Positions 25,965-35,758 are shown, counted from the stretch's first letter. The stretch: DNA of 64,000 bases from Clostridiales bacterium (GCA_015056085.1 SVHA01000004.1:62001-126000); one strand, 5' to 3'. Notes: a model not told the origin generated them from the letters alone. Program-made: numbers and translations.

Positions 25965-26015
25965 TTCTTTCTCAGGCCTGAGAAAACCCTTGCGGCATTT
26001 CGGTAATGATTAGCG
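25965..26015 (+). repeat. 51-bp insertion at the palindrome in copy 2
   Basis: The palindrome starts at 25965, is cut after CCTGAGAAA, continues with about 30 nt of unrelated sequence (ACCCTTGCGGCATTTCGG then TAATGATTAGCG) and is followed by a second complete palindrome at 26016-26039. Confidence 0.75.
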
Positions 26016-26600
26016 TTCTTTCTCAGGCCTGAGAAAGAACCAAAGAGGGCCAGAGGGGGTGTCTCAATTCATCCCACCCGGAGACACCCCCTCTGGACTC
26101 CCCCTTTCCCCCTGTCAATACTGGTTATTGAGTTGACTGACCCTCAAACGCCTCGCGGGGGCGGCCCGTTTCGGGGTCGCTCCGATGGAGTCCGTGTGCG
26201 GCGACGGAGCGCCGCACGCCGGAACTGTTGTGGAGATTCTTGTCTGATGCCAGTTTCTTATCTTTGCTGGGGCAACCAGGGGGCTTTCCGGTCGCCCCCT
26301 GGACCCCTTCGGTCTGCATTCTTGTAAGTAGACTTTACCGCAAGTAAAAAAACCGTTCTCTCAACAAACAGGTTAATACTTCTCCATCCGAAGGGGGCCC
26401 GAAGGTTTCCAAAGGGCGATCGGAAAGCCCTTTGGTCGCCCGTGAGGGCGAAACCCCACCTTGCATAATAGAACATTATGAAAGAAAAAACCTACATACA
26501 AACAATCCCCCAAGCCCTTGGGCTTGGGGTGATGGGTCAAGGGCCAAATAAGACTACTTGCATCCGAAGGCTTCCAAAGGGCGATCGGAAAGCCCTTTGG
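26016..26600 (+). repeat. tandem duplication, copy 2
   Basis: Second copy of 25329-25914, offset 686-687 bp. After 26600 the copies diverge: copy 1 continues with GCGGGGTGTGG, copy 2 with TCGCCCGTGAGGGCGA. Confidence 0.85.
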
Positions 26601-26673
26601 TCGCCCGTGAGGGCGAAACCCTCACCTCGCACAAAAGCACATTATGAAAGGAAAAACCTACATACAAACAATC

Positions 26674-26697
26674 CCCCAAGCCCGTCAGGGCTTGGGG
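26674..26697 (-). terminator. terminator hairpin of mrp
   Basis: Minus-strand arms CCCCAAGCCC (26688-26697) and GGGCTTGGGG (26674-26683). The following T content is low (GATTGTTTGT), so termination may be weak. A hairpin chain separates it from the mrp stop. Confidence 0.6.
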
Positions 26698-26827
26698 TAA
26701 TGGGTCAAGGGCCAATGGCCCTTGCGGGGTGCAGGGGCGGAGCCCCTGCCGGGGTGTGGGGCAGAGCCCCACATAGGGGGTGTCGGGGGCAGCGCCCCCG
26801 ACCGGGGTCCAGGGGCAGCGCCCCTGG

Positions 26828-27667
26828 TTACGCCTGTTGCTTGGAGGGGCAGTGCTCCACGACCTCCACGGCGCCGTCGAGCCAGTCGTGGTTGAACAGT
26901 TCCACCACGCCGGTGTCGCACTCGTGGGCCATCTTGGGGTCAATGGGAATCTGCGCCAGCAGGGGAATGGAGTGAGCCTGAGCCACCTGCAGGGTCTTGC
27001 CTTCACCGAAGGGATAGAGGCGCTTGCCGCAGTCGGGGCAGGACATATAGGCCATGTTTTCCACCAGACCCAGCACGGGAATGTTCATCATTTTGGCCAT
27101 GTTCACGGCCTTTTCCACAATCATGCCCACCAGTTCCTGGGGGGAAGCCACAATGATGATGCCGTCCACGGGCAGGGACTGGAAGACCGTCAGGGGCACA
27201 TCGCCGGTTCCGGGAGGCATATCCACGAACATAAAGTCCACATCGCCCCACATGACGTCCGTCCAGAACTGCTTCACCGTGCCGGCGATGAGGCTGCCGC
27301 GCCACACCACGGGGTCGGTGTCGTTTTCCAGCAGGAGGTTGATGCTCATCAGGCGGATGCCGGTCTTGGTATTGGCGGGGAAGATGCCGTCATCGCAGCC
27401 CATGGCCTTTTCCTTCACGCCGAACATCTTCGGGATGGAGGGGCCGGTGATATCAGCGTCCAGGATGGCGCACTGATGACCGCGGCGCTGCATGAGCGTC
27501 GCCAGCAGGCCGGTCACCAGGCTCTTGCCCACGCCGCCCTTGCCGGACACCACGCCGATCACTTTCTTCACGTTGCTGTTGACGTTTTGCGGCTCCAGCA
27601 GGCTTTCCGGCTTGGCGGAAGCGCACTTGTTCTGACAAGTGGAGCAGTCATGCGTACATTCAGACAT
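26828..27667 (-). CDS. Mrp/NBP35-type P-loop ATPase, Fe-S cluster carrier
   Basis: 279 aa. N-terminal Cys motif CTHDCSTCQNKC, then GVVSGKGGVGKSLVTGLLA (deviant Walker A), DADITGPSIPKMFG, MPPGTGDVPLT and a C-terminal CPDCGKR metal-binding pair typical of Mrp/ApbC scaffold proteins. The family holds and transfers [4Fe-4S] clusters to apo-proteins in the cytosol. Stand-alone gene with GAGGTG 8 nt before its ATG. Confidence 0.92.
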   Translation of the reverse strand: MSECTHDCSTCQNKCASAKPESLLEPQNVNSNVKKVIGVVSGKGGVGKSLVTGLLATLMQRRGHQCAILDADITGPSIPKMFGVKEKAMGCDDGIFPANTKTGIRLMSINLLLENDTDPVVWRGSLIAGTVKQFWTDVMWGDVDFMFVDMPPGTGDVPLTVFQSLPVDGIIIVASPQELVGMIVEKAVNMAKMMNIPVLGLVENMAYMSCPDCGKRLYPFGEGKTLQVAQAHSIPLLAQIPIDPKMAHECDTGVVELFNHDWLDGAVEVVEHCPSKQQA

Positions 27668-28034
27668 AGGTTGATCACCTCGGATTGATAATGTCTCTCA
27701 GGTGCGGCTGAATCAGGCGCACGCTGCGGGATTCCCGTAAGAGTTCTCTGCGGAAGGCGGAAAATCCTGCCCTTTGAGGGAAAAATCAGCAGGCGAAAGG
27801 GAATTTCCTCATAAAAAGAGGATGAAATCGCCGGGAAATGTCGTTATTTCAATGACAAATCGATTTTCAGATAGGATTTTCTGTATCGGACGTCGAATTC
27901 GTCATAGAAACACAGGATGGGATAAATTTAGTGCTTGCCATCTGTCCCGGAACTGTGTACAATAACTATACACCCGATAATCATCAGAGGGCGCCTCCCG
28001 GCGACTCTTTTTCAGGAAGGAAGGCTGTTGCCCC
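27668..28034. other. 367-bp divergent intergenic region
   Basis: It holds the mrp 5' region on the left and one clear rightward promoter at 27935-27963. No ORF with a ribosome binding site and no recognisable RNA are seen. Confidence 0.5.
27935..27963 (+). promoter_or_regulatory. SigA-type promoter of peptidoglycan-binding lipoprotein gene
   Basis: TTGCCA (27935-27940), 17-nt spacer, TACAAT (27958-27963). Confidence 0.75.
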
Positions 28035-29873
28035 ATGAAGCAGCGCAAACTGTCTCCCCGGAAGATCAAACTGATGGCCCTGTGCGGCATTGCGGCCCTG
28101 TGCCTGTGCCTCACCGGCTGCTATATCCCTCCGGACGACCTGTCCGAAGAGGTCGGTACCAACAATTTCCCGTTCCCCACGCAGAAGGTGACGGACAAGC
28201 CCACGGATGCGCCCACCCATGCGCCCACGGTGCCCCAGCAGGGCGGTTTGAATACCCCCGCCGGCACCTATAACTGGAACGACTATATCACCACCCCCGG
28301 CCCCAACACCGGCGTGCAGCAGCCCGGCATCATCACCACCGGGCAGCCCGGCACCACCGCCGGCGTCATCGTGGCTACCACGGCCACCCCGGCGCCCACC
28401 AGCATGAAGCTGGGTACCACCGGCGATGCGGTGCGCTCCGTGCAGCAGCGCCTCAAGCAGCTGGGCTACTACACCGGCAGCGTGGACGGTGACTTCGGCG
28501 AGGGTACGGAAGCAGCCGTGAAGGCCTTCCAGGAACGGCACAACCTGTATGTGGACGGCAAGGTGGGCGAACAGACTCTGGCCAAGCTCAACAGTCCTTC
28601 CGCCCTGCAGGCTCTGACCCAGACTTCGAGGCCTTCCGCCACCGCCACCCCCAATGTGTCCAACGCCAGGTATCTGACCATCGGCTCCAGCGGCAACGAT
28701 GTGCGCCAGCTGCAGGCGAGGCTGATTTCTCTGGGCTGGCTGGCGGGCACCGCTGACGGCAATTTCGGCGCCGCCACCGAGAAGGCCGTCAAGGCCTTCC
28801 AGAAGCGGGCAGGCCTGTGGGATGACGGCATTGCCGGTCCCGATACCCAGAAGGAAATCTACTCCTCCTCCGCTCCCAAGACTTCCTCTCCCCAGGCCTC
28901 TGTGGGCAAGCTGGAAGTGGGCTCTGAAGGCACGGCTGTGCGCCTGCTGCAGACCCGCCTGCGGGAACTGGACTACCTGAAGGTTTCCCCCGACGGCTCT
29001 TACGGCGAGGCCACCAAGGCGGCTGTGATCGCCTTCCAGAAGAACAATGGTCTGACGGCTGACGGCGTGGCTGGCGCCGCCACCCTCAACAAGCTGTACT
29101 CCTCCTCTGCCGTGTCTGCCTCTGCGGGCGCCACGGGCAATGGCAACAGCAACACCAACGACCCTGCGGACACCACCGTTTCTTCCACCGGGTACACCAC
29201 CCTGCGGGAAGGCGACGAGGGCGATGCGGTGCGCAAACTGCAGCAGGCGCTGAAAAACAAGGGCCTGTACAAGGGCAGCGTGGATGGCTCCTACGGCGCC
29301 GGCACCAAGGAAGCCGTGAAGGAATTCCAGAGCCGCAATTATCTGCGGGTGGACGGCGTGGCCGGCCCCCAGACCCAGCGCGCGCTGTACAATACCTCCA
29401 CCAGTTCCTCCTATGTGACGCTGCGCCCCGGCGACGAAGGCAAGGCTGTCACCAACCTGCAGTATACCCTCTACGAACTGGGATATTTCGACGGCAAGAT
29501 CAACGGCATTTACAACAGCCTGACGGAAAACGCCGTGCGGGACTTCCAGATCCGCAACAAACTCACCCCCGTGGACGGCATTGCCGGCAATGCAACCCTG
29601 CAAAAGCTGTACTCCTCCTCTGCACTGCCCGCCGCTGCGGACAAGCCGGAATACGAAACCCTCAGGCAGGGTGACGACGGCCTGGCCGTGCTGGAAATGC
29701 AGGAAGCCCTCAAGCAGCTGGGCTATCTGGGGTCCGTCACCGCCGTGTATGACGATGCGACCTACTGGGCCGTGAAGAGTTTCCAGGAGCGCAACGGACT
29801 GTCCAGCGACGGTGTGGCAGGGAACGAAACCCTCAAAAAGCTCTATTCTGACAGCGCCAAGAGCGCCTACTGA
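28035..29873 (+). CDS. lipoprotein with six peptidoglycan-binding (PG_binding_1) repeats
   Basis: 612 aa. LCLCLTGC ends a lipobox signal at about residue 31, so the protein is lipid-anchored outside the membrane. A Thr/Pro-rich linker (50-120) precedes six PG_binding_1 repeats beginning near residues 124, 213, 293, 387, 462 and 540; each has the GxxGxxVxxLQxxL start and an AVxxFQ core. No catalytic domain is present, so the protein is probably a wall tether or scaffold. AAGGAAGG precedes the ATG, and a strong terminator follows at 29892-29923. Confidence 0.88.
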   Translation: MKQRKLSPRKIKLMALCGIAALCLCLTGCYIPPDDLSEEVGTNNFPFPTQKVTDKPTDAPTHAPTVPQQGGLNTPAGTYNWNDYITTPGPNTGVQQPGIITTGQPGTTAGVIVATTATPAPTSMKLGTTGDAVRSVQQRLKQLGYYTGSVDGDFGEGTEAAVKAFQERHNLYVDGKVGEQTLAKLNSPSALQALTQTSRPSATATPNVSNARYLTIGSSGNDVRQLQARLISLGWLAGTADGNFGAATEKAVKAFQKRAGLWDDGIAGPDTQKEIYSSSAPKTSSPQASVGKLEVGSEGTAVRLLQTRLRELDYLKVSPDGSYGEATKAAVIAFQKNNGLTADGVAGAATLNKLYSSSAVSASAGATGNGNSNTNDPADTTVSSTGYTTLREGDEGDAVRKLQQALKNKGLYKGSVDGSYGAGTKEAVKEFQSRNYLRVDGVAGPQTQRALYNTSTSSSYVTLRPGDEGKAVTNLQYTLYELGYFDGKINGIYNSLTENAVRDFQIRNKLTPVDGIAGNATLQKLYSSSALPAAADKPEYETLRQGDDGLAVLEMQEALKQLGYLGSVTAVYDDATYWAVKSFQERNGLSSDGVAGNETLKKLYSDSAKSAY

Positions 29874-29891
29874 TCCCCCCGCCGTTTTCAG

Positions 29892-29923
29892 GGAGCAGCC
29901 CGTCTGACAGGCTGCTCCTTTTT
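29892..29923 (+). terminator. Rho-independent terminator
   Basis: Arms GGAGCAGCC (29892-29900) and GGCTGCTCC (29910-29918), then TTTTT. Confidence 0.9.
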
Positions 29924-29958
29924 CATCCCGCAGGAACACAGGAAAGGAGGTTCACCCG

Positions 29959-31032
29959 GTGAGAAAAATCACCCTGCTGATTTTTGCGCTGCTGCTGTGC
30001 CTGATGGCAGTTTCAGCCGCTCAGGCGCTGGATACGCCCTATGATCCCGCCACGGTGTGCCACACCCTTTCCCTGACGGACAGGCAGATGGCGCTGGTGG
30101 AATACCTGTATCCCCGGGTGACGGCGGGAGAGGAAGACATCACCCTGCCGGAAGGCACCGCCTTTGACGACGTAAGTCCGGCGCTAAGGGCGCTGGGGCT
30201 GGATTTCCCGGAACTGATCCACCTGGGCAGCCAGTGGACCACCCACTATTACCGCAGCGCTCCGGACGTGGCCGTAAGCGTGACGGTGCAGTACAGGATG
30301 AATCAGCAGGCGTATCATCGGGCATTAACGGACATGATGAATATAGCCCGCGCCATGGCGGCGCCTGGGGAAAATCAGGTGGAAACGGCGGAACTGCTTC
30401 ATGACCGGCTGTGCGAGCGGGTCTCCTACGCCCGGGGCGAAGGAGATCACACGGCTTACGAAGCGCTGGTGACGGGCCGGGCCGCCTGCGAAGGCTATTC
30501 CAAGGCACTGGCCCTTCTGTACCGGCTGGCGGGCATCCCCTGCGGCGTGGTGACGGGCGAGGCGGTGGATGAATCCGAAAACGTGGAAGGGCACGCCTGG
30601 AACGTAGCCAAAGTGGCGGGGGCGTGGATGCTGCTGGACGCCACCTGGAACGATCAGGACAAGGAAAACCTCAACACCCACTGGTATTACGGCCTGTCCG
30701 ATGAGCAGATGGCCCGGGATCACACCCCGGTTGCGGACAGCGCCCTGCCCCTTTGCCCCGAGTGCAGCATCAACTGGCACGAGCGCCGGGGGCTGATCGT
30801 CCGGACGGAGAAAGACCTGTTCCGGGCGCTGAAAGCGCTGGTGCGTCAGCAGCAGCCGGTGAGCCTCCGCTTTGCGGATGCAGACGAGTATACCAGATTC
30901 ACGCTGGACTTGTCCGGGGCGCTCACCCGCTATAATGATCAGGCGGTGCCGGGGGATGAATTCTATGGCCGGCTGTCGGTGCTTTCAAGCCCCAGGCAGC
31001 ACACGGTGATGCTCCGGTGGTATCCCCAGTGA
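29959..31032 (+). CDS. exported transglutaminase-core protein
   Basis: 357 aa from a GTG start with AGGAGG 8 nt upstream. Signal peptide RKITLLIFALLLCLMAVS..AQA. Transglutaminase core near residues 165-240: RAACEGYSKALALLYRLAGIP with the catalytic Cys, EGHAWNVAKV with His, LLDATWND with Asp. Such secreted clostridial proteins are thought to act on wall peptides or proteins; substrate unknown. The small gap to the upstream terminator leaves no obvious promoter, so partial read-through or a weak promoter is needed. Confidence 0.83.
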   Translation: MRKITLLIFALLLCLMAVSAAQALDTPYDPATVCHTLSLTDRQMALVEYLYPRVTAGEEDITLPEGTAFDDVSPALRALGLDFPELIHLGSQWTTHYYRSAPDVAVSVTVQYRMNQQAYHRALTDMMNIARAMAAPGENQVETAELLHDRLCERVSYARGEGDHTAYEALVTGRAACEGYSKALALLYRLAGIPCGVVTGEAVDESENVEGHAWNVAKVAGAWMLLDATWNDQDKENLNTHWYYGLSDEQMARDHTPVADSALPLCPECSINWHERRGLIVRTEKDLFRALKALVRQQQPVSLRFADADEYTRFTLDLSGALTRYNDQAVPGDEFYGRLSVLSSPRQHTVMLRWYPQ

Positions 31033-31060
31033 CAAGGATTGTGATTTCTTGGCGGATACC

Positions 31061-31090
31061 TTGCCACAACAAGGGCTGTCATGCTATAAT
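31061..31090 (+). promoter_or_regulatory. SigA-type promoter of secA
   Basis: TTGCCA (31061-31066), 18-nt spacer, TATAAT (31085-31090), 60 bp before the ATG. Confidence 0.78.
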
Positions 31091-31150
31091 AGAATGTATT
31101 TTTATGGGCTTTCCGCACCTGATGGGTGAGGAGGCCAGTAAGGAGAAGCC

Positions 31151-33844
31151 ATGCTGGACTTTATCAAGAAATTACTGGGCGCCACCAGCGAAGCGCAGCT
31201 GAAGCCCCTGATGAAGACCGTGGATGCGGTGGAGGCGCTTCAAGACGCCTACACCCGCCTGACGGATGAAGAACTGCGCGCCAAGACGGATGAATTCCGC
31301 ACCCGCCTCCAAAACGGCGAAACCGAAGACGACATTCTGCCGGAAGCCTTTGCCACCGTGCGGGAAGCCGCCTGGCGTGTGCTGGGAATGCGCCCCTACC
31401 GGGTGCAGCTCATCGGCGGTCTGGTGCTGCATCAGGGCCGCATTGCGGAAATGAAGACCGGCGAAGGCAAAACGCTGGTGGCCACGCTGCCTGCTTACCT
31501 CAATGCCCTGTCCGGCAAGGGTGTGCACATCGTAACCGTCAATGATTACCTTGCCCGCCGTGACTCCGAGTGGATGGGCAAGGTGCATCGCTTCCTGGGC
31601 CTGACGGTGGGCCTGATCGTCCATGATCTGGATCCCGCTCAGCGCCGGGCGGCTTATGCCTGCGATATCACCTACGGCACCAACAACGAGCTGGGCTTTG
31701 ACTATTTGAGGGACAACATGGCTGTTCGCCGGGCCGACCTGGTGCAGCGGGGCCATCATTTCGCCGTGGTGGACGAAGTGGACTCCATCCTCATCGACGA
31801 AGCCCGCACGCCGCTTATCATTTCCGGTCAGGGCGAAAAATCCACCGAGATGTATGAAAAGGTGGACGCCGTGGTGCGTGCCCTGCGAATCGAGCAGCAC
31901 TACATCAAAAACGAGGAAAAGAAGACCATCGCCCTGACGGATGAGGGCGCCCAGCGGGTGGAAAGCGCCTTTGGCGTGGAAAACATCAACGACCCGGAAA
32001 ACGCCTCCCTCAACCATCATGTCAACTGCGCCCTGAGGGCCCACTACATGATGAAGCGGGACGTGGACTATGTGGTGCAGAACGGACAGGTCGTCATTGT
32101 GGACGAATTCACGGGACGACTGATGATCGGCCGCCGTTACAGCGAAGGTCTGCATCAGGCCATCGAAGCCAAGGAACACGTCAAGGTGGAAAGGGAAAGC
32201 CGCACGCTGGCGACCATCACCTTCCAGAATTATTTCCGTATGTATCAGAAACTCTCCGGCATGACGGGTACCGCCAAGACGGAGGAAACGGAATTCCAAG
32301 GCATCTATTCTCTGGACGTGGTGGAAATCCCCACCAACAAGCCCAACATCCGCAAGGATCTGGACGACATGGTCTACAGGACCAAGGCCGCCAAGTATGC
32401 CCAGGCCATCAAGGCCATTGCTGAGCGCCATGCCACGGGCCAGCCGGTGCTGGTGGGTACGGTGACGGTGGAAACCAGCGAGATGCTCTCCGCCATGCTG
32501 CGCCGTCAGGGGATTCCCCACGAGGTGCTCAACGCCAAGAATCACGCCAAGGAAGCCGACATCGTGGCCCAGGCGGGCCACTGGGGCGCTGTGACCATCG
32601 CCACCAACATGGCTGGCCGCGGTACGGACATCCTCCTGGGCGGCAACCCGGATTTCCTGGCCCGCAAGGCCATGCGCCAGGAAGGCTACGACGAGGACCT
32701 GATCGAAGCCGCCGTGGGCCACGCTGAAGACGTGGACCAGACGGTGCTGGACGCCCGCGCCCGGTACAATGCCCTCCACGCCGAATTCAAAAAGACCACC
32801 GACCAGGAGCATGACCGGGTGCTGGCTACCGGCGGCCTGCACATCATCGGCACCGAGCGCCATGAGTCCCGCCGCATCGACAACCAGCTCCGTGGCCGTG
32901 CCGGCCGTCAGGGCGACCCCGGCTCCACCCAGTTCTTCCTCTCGCTGGAGGATGATCTGCTGCGTCTGTTTGGCTCTGACCGCATCGGCCCGATGGTGGA
33001 TCGCCTGGGCCTGAAGGAAGATGAGCCCCTGCAGGCGGGGATGCTCACCAGGCAGATCGAATCCGCCCAGAAGCGCATCGAAGGCCGCAACTTCGAGGCC
33101 CGCAAGCACGTGCTGGAATATGACAACGTGATGAATCGCCAGCGTGAGATCATCTACGGTCAGCGCTATCAGGTGCTGATGGGCCAAAGCGTCAGGGACA
33201 ACGTGCTGGGCATGACGGACAAACTTATCGACGCCGCCATGAGCCGCTTTGCCGCCTCCGACGACGGCATGGACTGGGATATCCCCCAGCTGACGAATTA
33301 TCTGGAAAACCTGTGCATCCGCCACGGTTTCATCGAAACGATTCAAAACCTTGTCAGGGAAGAGGACAAGGAAGGCTTTGTGGATGCCCTGAAGGCGGAA
33401 GCCCATGCCTTCTATGAGGAGCGGGAAAAGGAAATCACCGCCATTGGGCTGGATATCCGGGAAATCGAGCGCTCGCTGTTGCTTCGGACCGTGGACCTGC
33501 GCTGGATGGATCACATCGACGCCATGGATCAGCTCCGGGACGGCATCGGCTATCGTGCCTACTCCGGCAAGAATCCCGTGACGGAGTATCAGATCGAAGC
33601 CCGGTATATGTTCGACGAACTCAACCACCTCATCCGGGAAGACATGGTGCGCAGGATTTATCAGCTGCGCATCGAGCGCACGCCCGAGCGGGTGCAGGCA
33701 GCCAGGCCCACGCAAATCCGCATGGGCGGCGACGCTCCCCGTCAGCCCCGCCGAGTCAAGCCCGCTGAAAAGGTGGGCCGCAACGATCCCTGCCCCTGCG
33801 GCTCCGGCAAGAAGTACAAGGCCTGCTGCGGCAAGGAAGGCTGA
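31151..33844 (+). CDS. secA: preprotein translocase ATPase SecA
   Basis: 897 aa, complete. Walker A in [61 protein letters not shown] and the helical scaffold are all present. The C-terminus ends with the zinc-binding SEC-C motif [18 protein letters not shown]. It drives proteins through SecYEG, consistent with the many signal-peptide proteins around it. A single copy is seen here. AAGGAG lies 7 nt upstream. secA followed by prfB is a common Bacillota arrangement. Confidence 0.98.
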   Translation: MLDFIKKLLGATSEAQLKPLMKTVDAVEALQDAYTRLTDEELRAKTDEFRTRLQNGETEDDILPEAFATVREAAWRVLGMRPYRVQLIGGLVLHQGRIAEMKTGEGKTLVATLPAYLNALSGKGVHIVTVNDYLARRDSEWMGKVHRFLGLTVGLIVHDLDPAQRRAAYACDITYGTNNELGFDYLRDNMAVRRADLVQRGHHFAVVDEVDSILIDEARTPLIISGQGEKSTEMYEKVDAVVRALRIEQHYIKNEEKKTIALTDEGAQRVESAFGVENINDPENASLNHHVNCALRAHYMMKRDVDYVVQNGQVVIVDEFTGRLMIGRRYSEGLHQAIEAKEHVKVERESRTLATITFQNYFRMYQKLSGMTGTAKTEETEFQGIYSLDVVEIPTNKPNIRKDLDDMVYRTKAAKYAQAIKAIAERHATGQPVLVGTVTVETSEMLSAMLRRQGIPHEVLNAKNHAKEADIVAQAGHWGAVTIATNMAGRGTDILLGGNPDFLARKAMRQEGYDEDLIEAAVGHAEDVDQTVLDARARYNALHAEFKKTTDQEHDRVLATGGLHIIGTERHESRRIDNQLRGRAGRQGDPGSTQFFLSLEDDLLRLFGSDRIGPMVDRLGLKEDEPLQAGMLTRQIESAQKRIEGRNFEARKHVLEYDNVMNRQREIIYGQRYQVLMGQSVRDNVLGMTDKLIDAAMSRFAASDDGMDWDIPQLTNYLENLCIRHGFIETIQNLVREEDKEGFVDALKAEAHAFYEEREKEITAIGLDIREIERSLLLRTVDLRWMDHIDAMDQLRDGIGYRAYSGKNPVTEYQIEARYMFDELNHLIREDMVRRIYQLRIERTPERVQAARPTQIRMGGDAPRQPRRVKPAEKVGRNDPCPCGSGKKYKACCGKEG

Positions 33845-33913
33845 AAGGGATAGCACCCCCTACCTAAGACGCCCCAAACACCCGACAGACACTGAGAATA
33901 GAGGTATTTCACC

Positions 33914-35020
33914 ATGTCGATGCTTGATCTTCAGCAATATACCCAGGACCTGGCCGCCCTGCGCAAGACCCTTGTGGAGGCCGGCGACGCCCTGCGCATT
34001 GAGGCGCTCAAAGAGCAGCTGGAAGAACTGACCGAAGAAATGAATCAGCCCGAATTCTGGAACGACGCTGACCGCGCCAACAAAATCAACCAGAAGGTGG
34101 GCTCCATCCGCAACCGTCTGGAGCACTATGAAGGTCTGCTTTCCCAGGCGGACGACATCGAAGTCGCCATGGAAATGGCCCAGGAGGAGCAGGACGAATC
34201 CATGGTGGAGGAAGCCGGTGAAATGCTGGCTGACCTGAAGGAAAAGACGGAGATTCTGGAACTGGAAACCCTCATGCGGGGGGATTACGACGACAGCCCC
34301 GCCATTCTTTCCCTCCACGCCGGCGCCGGCGGCACAGAGGCCCAGGACTGGACCGGTATGCTCTACCGGATGTATACCCGCTACTGCGAGCAGATGGGCT
34401 TTGCGGTGAAGGTGCTGGACTATCTGGACGGCGACGAAGCGGGCGTGAAGTCCGTCACCTTTGAAGTGACCGGCGACCATGCCTACGGCTATCTTCGTGG
34501 CGAAAAGGGCGTGCACCGTCTGGTGCGCATTTCCCCCTTTGACGCCAATGCCCGCCGCCAGACCTCCTTTGCGTCCCTGGACGTGTCTCCCATTCTGGAT
34601 GACGACGACAGCGAAATCGAAATCAACATGAAGGACGTCCGTGTGGACGTGTACCACTCCTCCGGCGCCGGCGGACAGAACGTCAACAAGACCTCCTCTG
34701 CCGTGCGTATGACCCACTTCCCCTCCGGCATCGTGGTGGCCTGCCAGACCGAGCGTGATCAGGTGCAGAACCGTGCCACCTGCTTGAAGATGCTGCGCTC
34801 CAAGCTGATGGAAATCCGCCAGCGGGAAAAGGAGCAGCAGATGGCGGACATCAAGGGCGAAATGAAGAAGATCGAATGGGGCAGCCAGATCCGCTCCTAC
34901 GTCTTCCAGCCCTACACGATGGTGAAGGATCACCGCACCGGCTACGAAGTGGGCGCCATTGATGACGTGATGAACGGCAAGATTGACGGCTTTGTGACCG
35001 CCTATCTGAAAATGCAGTAA
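33914..35020 (+). CDS. prfB: peptide chain release factor 2
   Basis: 368 aa. SPF tripeptide (RISPFDAN) recognises UGA and UAA, and the GGQ loop (SGAGGQNVNKTSSAV) triggers peptide release. The usual internal UGA and +1 programmed frameshift near codon 25 are absent: the reading frame is continuous from MSMLDLQQYTQ to the end, so the common autoregulation is missing. GAGG 9 nt upstream. A symmetrical terminator follows. Confidence 0.97.
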   Translation: MSMLDLQQYTQDLAALRKTLVEAGDALRIEALKEQLEELTEEMNQPEFWNDADRANKINQKVGSIRNRLEHYEGLLSQADDIEVAMEMAQEEQDESMVEEAGEMLADLKEKTEILELETLMRGDYDDSPAILSLHAGAGGTEAQDWTGMLYRMYTRYCEQMGFAVKVLDYLDGDEAGVKSVTFEVTGDHAYGYLRGEKGVHRLVRISPFDANARRQTSFASLDVSPILDDDDSEIEINMKDVRVDVYHSSGAGGQNVNKTSSAVRMTHFPSGIVVACQTERDQVQNRATCLKMLRSKLMEIRQREKEQQMADIKGEMKKIEWGSQIRSYVFQPYTMVKDHRTGYEVGAIDDVMNGKIDGFVTAYLKMQ

Positions 35021-35033
35021 GCGCTGACGCTTT

Positions 35034-35062
35034 CGAAAAAATGCTGAAGGCATTTTTTCGAG
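35034..35062 (+). terminator. symmetrical terminator after prfB
   Basis: TCGAAAAAATGC and GCATTTTTTCGA arms with a short loop; the T-run is part of the stem, so it could work in both directions. Confidence 0.7.
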
Positions 35063-35083
35063 TTTGCAATCTGTGGAGGAACC

Positions 35084-35758
35084 ATGAAGAAAATGCTGCG
35101 GGTGATGGCGCCCGTCCTGGCGGCGGTGATGCTGGCGGTGTGGCTGCTCAGCGGCGTGATTTATTTGACAGGCACGTCTGCGCCGCTGCTGACGGCGCTG
35201 ATGCGTCACTTTTCCCCGCCGGAAATCAGCCTTCTGCCGGAAAGCGAGTATGCCCCTCTGGGCCGCATGACGGCCGACTATCTCGCCGGGCGCACGGAGG
35301 TGTTTCAGCACGTTTTCGAAGTGGATGACGTGGTGTATGAGGCCTTTCAGCCCCACGAACAGGCCCACATGGATGACGTGCAGGGGCTGTTCCGCCTGTG
35401 CCTGACCGTCAATCTGTGCGCCCTTGCGCTGATGATTCCCTGCGGCGTGTATGCCCTGCGGGATGTTGCAAGGCGTCGCATCATGAAGCGCAGCGTGCTG
35501 GTCATCATGGGCTTGATCGTCCTGCTGGCGCTGGCGGCGTGCCTGTTTTTTGAGGAGTTGTTCATCCTCTTTCACCGCATTGCATTCACCAACGAACTGT
35601 GGATTCTCCACCCGGAAACCGACCTGCTCATCCGCCTGATGCCCACGGGCTTCTTCATGACCTTTGCGGGCTTGATCGGCGGCGCATGGCTTGTGCTGAT
35701 GGGACTTGCCGCACTGGCCCTGCATCAACGAAAGGACAACCGTCATGACCTACACTGA
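35084..35758 (+). CDS. TIGR01906/DUF1461 integral membrane protein, Lit-like
   Basis: 224 aa with four transmembrane segments (about residues 7-29, 104-127, 137-160 and 190-215). HEQAHMDDVQ and FHRIAFTNELWILHP hold the conserved His residues of the family, whose characterised members (Lit) move an acyl chain on the N-terminal Cys of lipoproteins to give the lyso form. Lit itself is often on mobile elements, while this copy lies between prfB and tsaD, so the assignment to that activity is an inference. It overlaps tsaD by 14 nt. Confidence 0.72.
   Translation: MKKMLRVMAPVLAAVMLAVWLLSGVIYLTGTSAPLLTALMRHFSPPEISLLPESEYAPLGRMTADYLAGRTEVFQHVFEVDDVVYEAFQPHEQAHMDDVQGLFRLCLTVNLCALALMIPCGVYALRDVARRRIMKRSVLVIMGLIVLLALAACLFFEELFILFHRIAFTNELWILHPETDLLIRLMPTGFFMTFAGLIGGAWLVLMGLAALALHQRKDNRHDLH

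Larger units (their letters stand above)
25060..26827. repeat. composite intergenic repeat block 4 with tandem duplication
   Basis: The longest gene-free stretch in the window. It holds three terminator-like CCCCAAGCCC hairpins (about 25182, 25820, 26506), five CCAAAGGGC loop hairpins (about 25087, 25251, 25727, 25888, 26407, plus one ending 26600), two long CCAGAGGGGGTGTCTC hairpins, two conserved GTGCGGCG hairpins (25499-25545 and 26185-26231) and palindrome copies at 25329-25352, 25965 (truncated) and 26016-26039. The sequence TAAGACTACTTGCATCCGAAGG recurs ahead of loop hairpins. The right end is the terminator (26674-26697) and hairpin chain of mrp. Confidence 0.88.

Noticed and set aside
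25439..26319. Identical 64- and 72-codon ORFs in the tandem copies
   Set aside because: They recur only because the DNA is duplicated; no ribosome binding sites and they cross hairpins.
31172..33856. 894-codon open frame antisense to secA
   Set aside because: GC-rich codon bias opens the opposite frame; the translation is His/Gly/Val-rich with no motif, and secA is certain.
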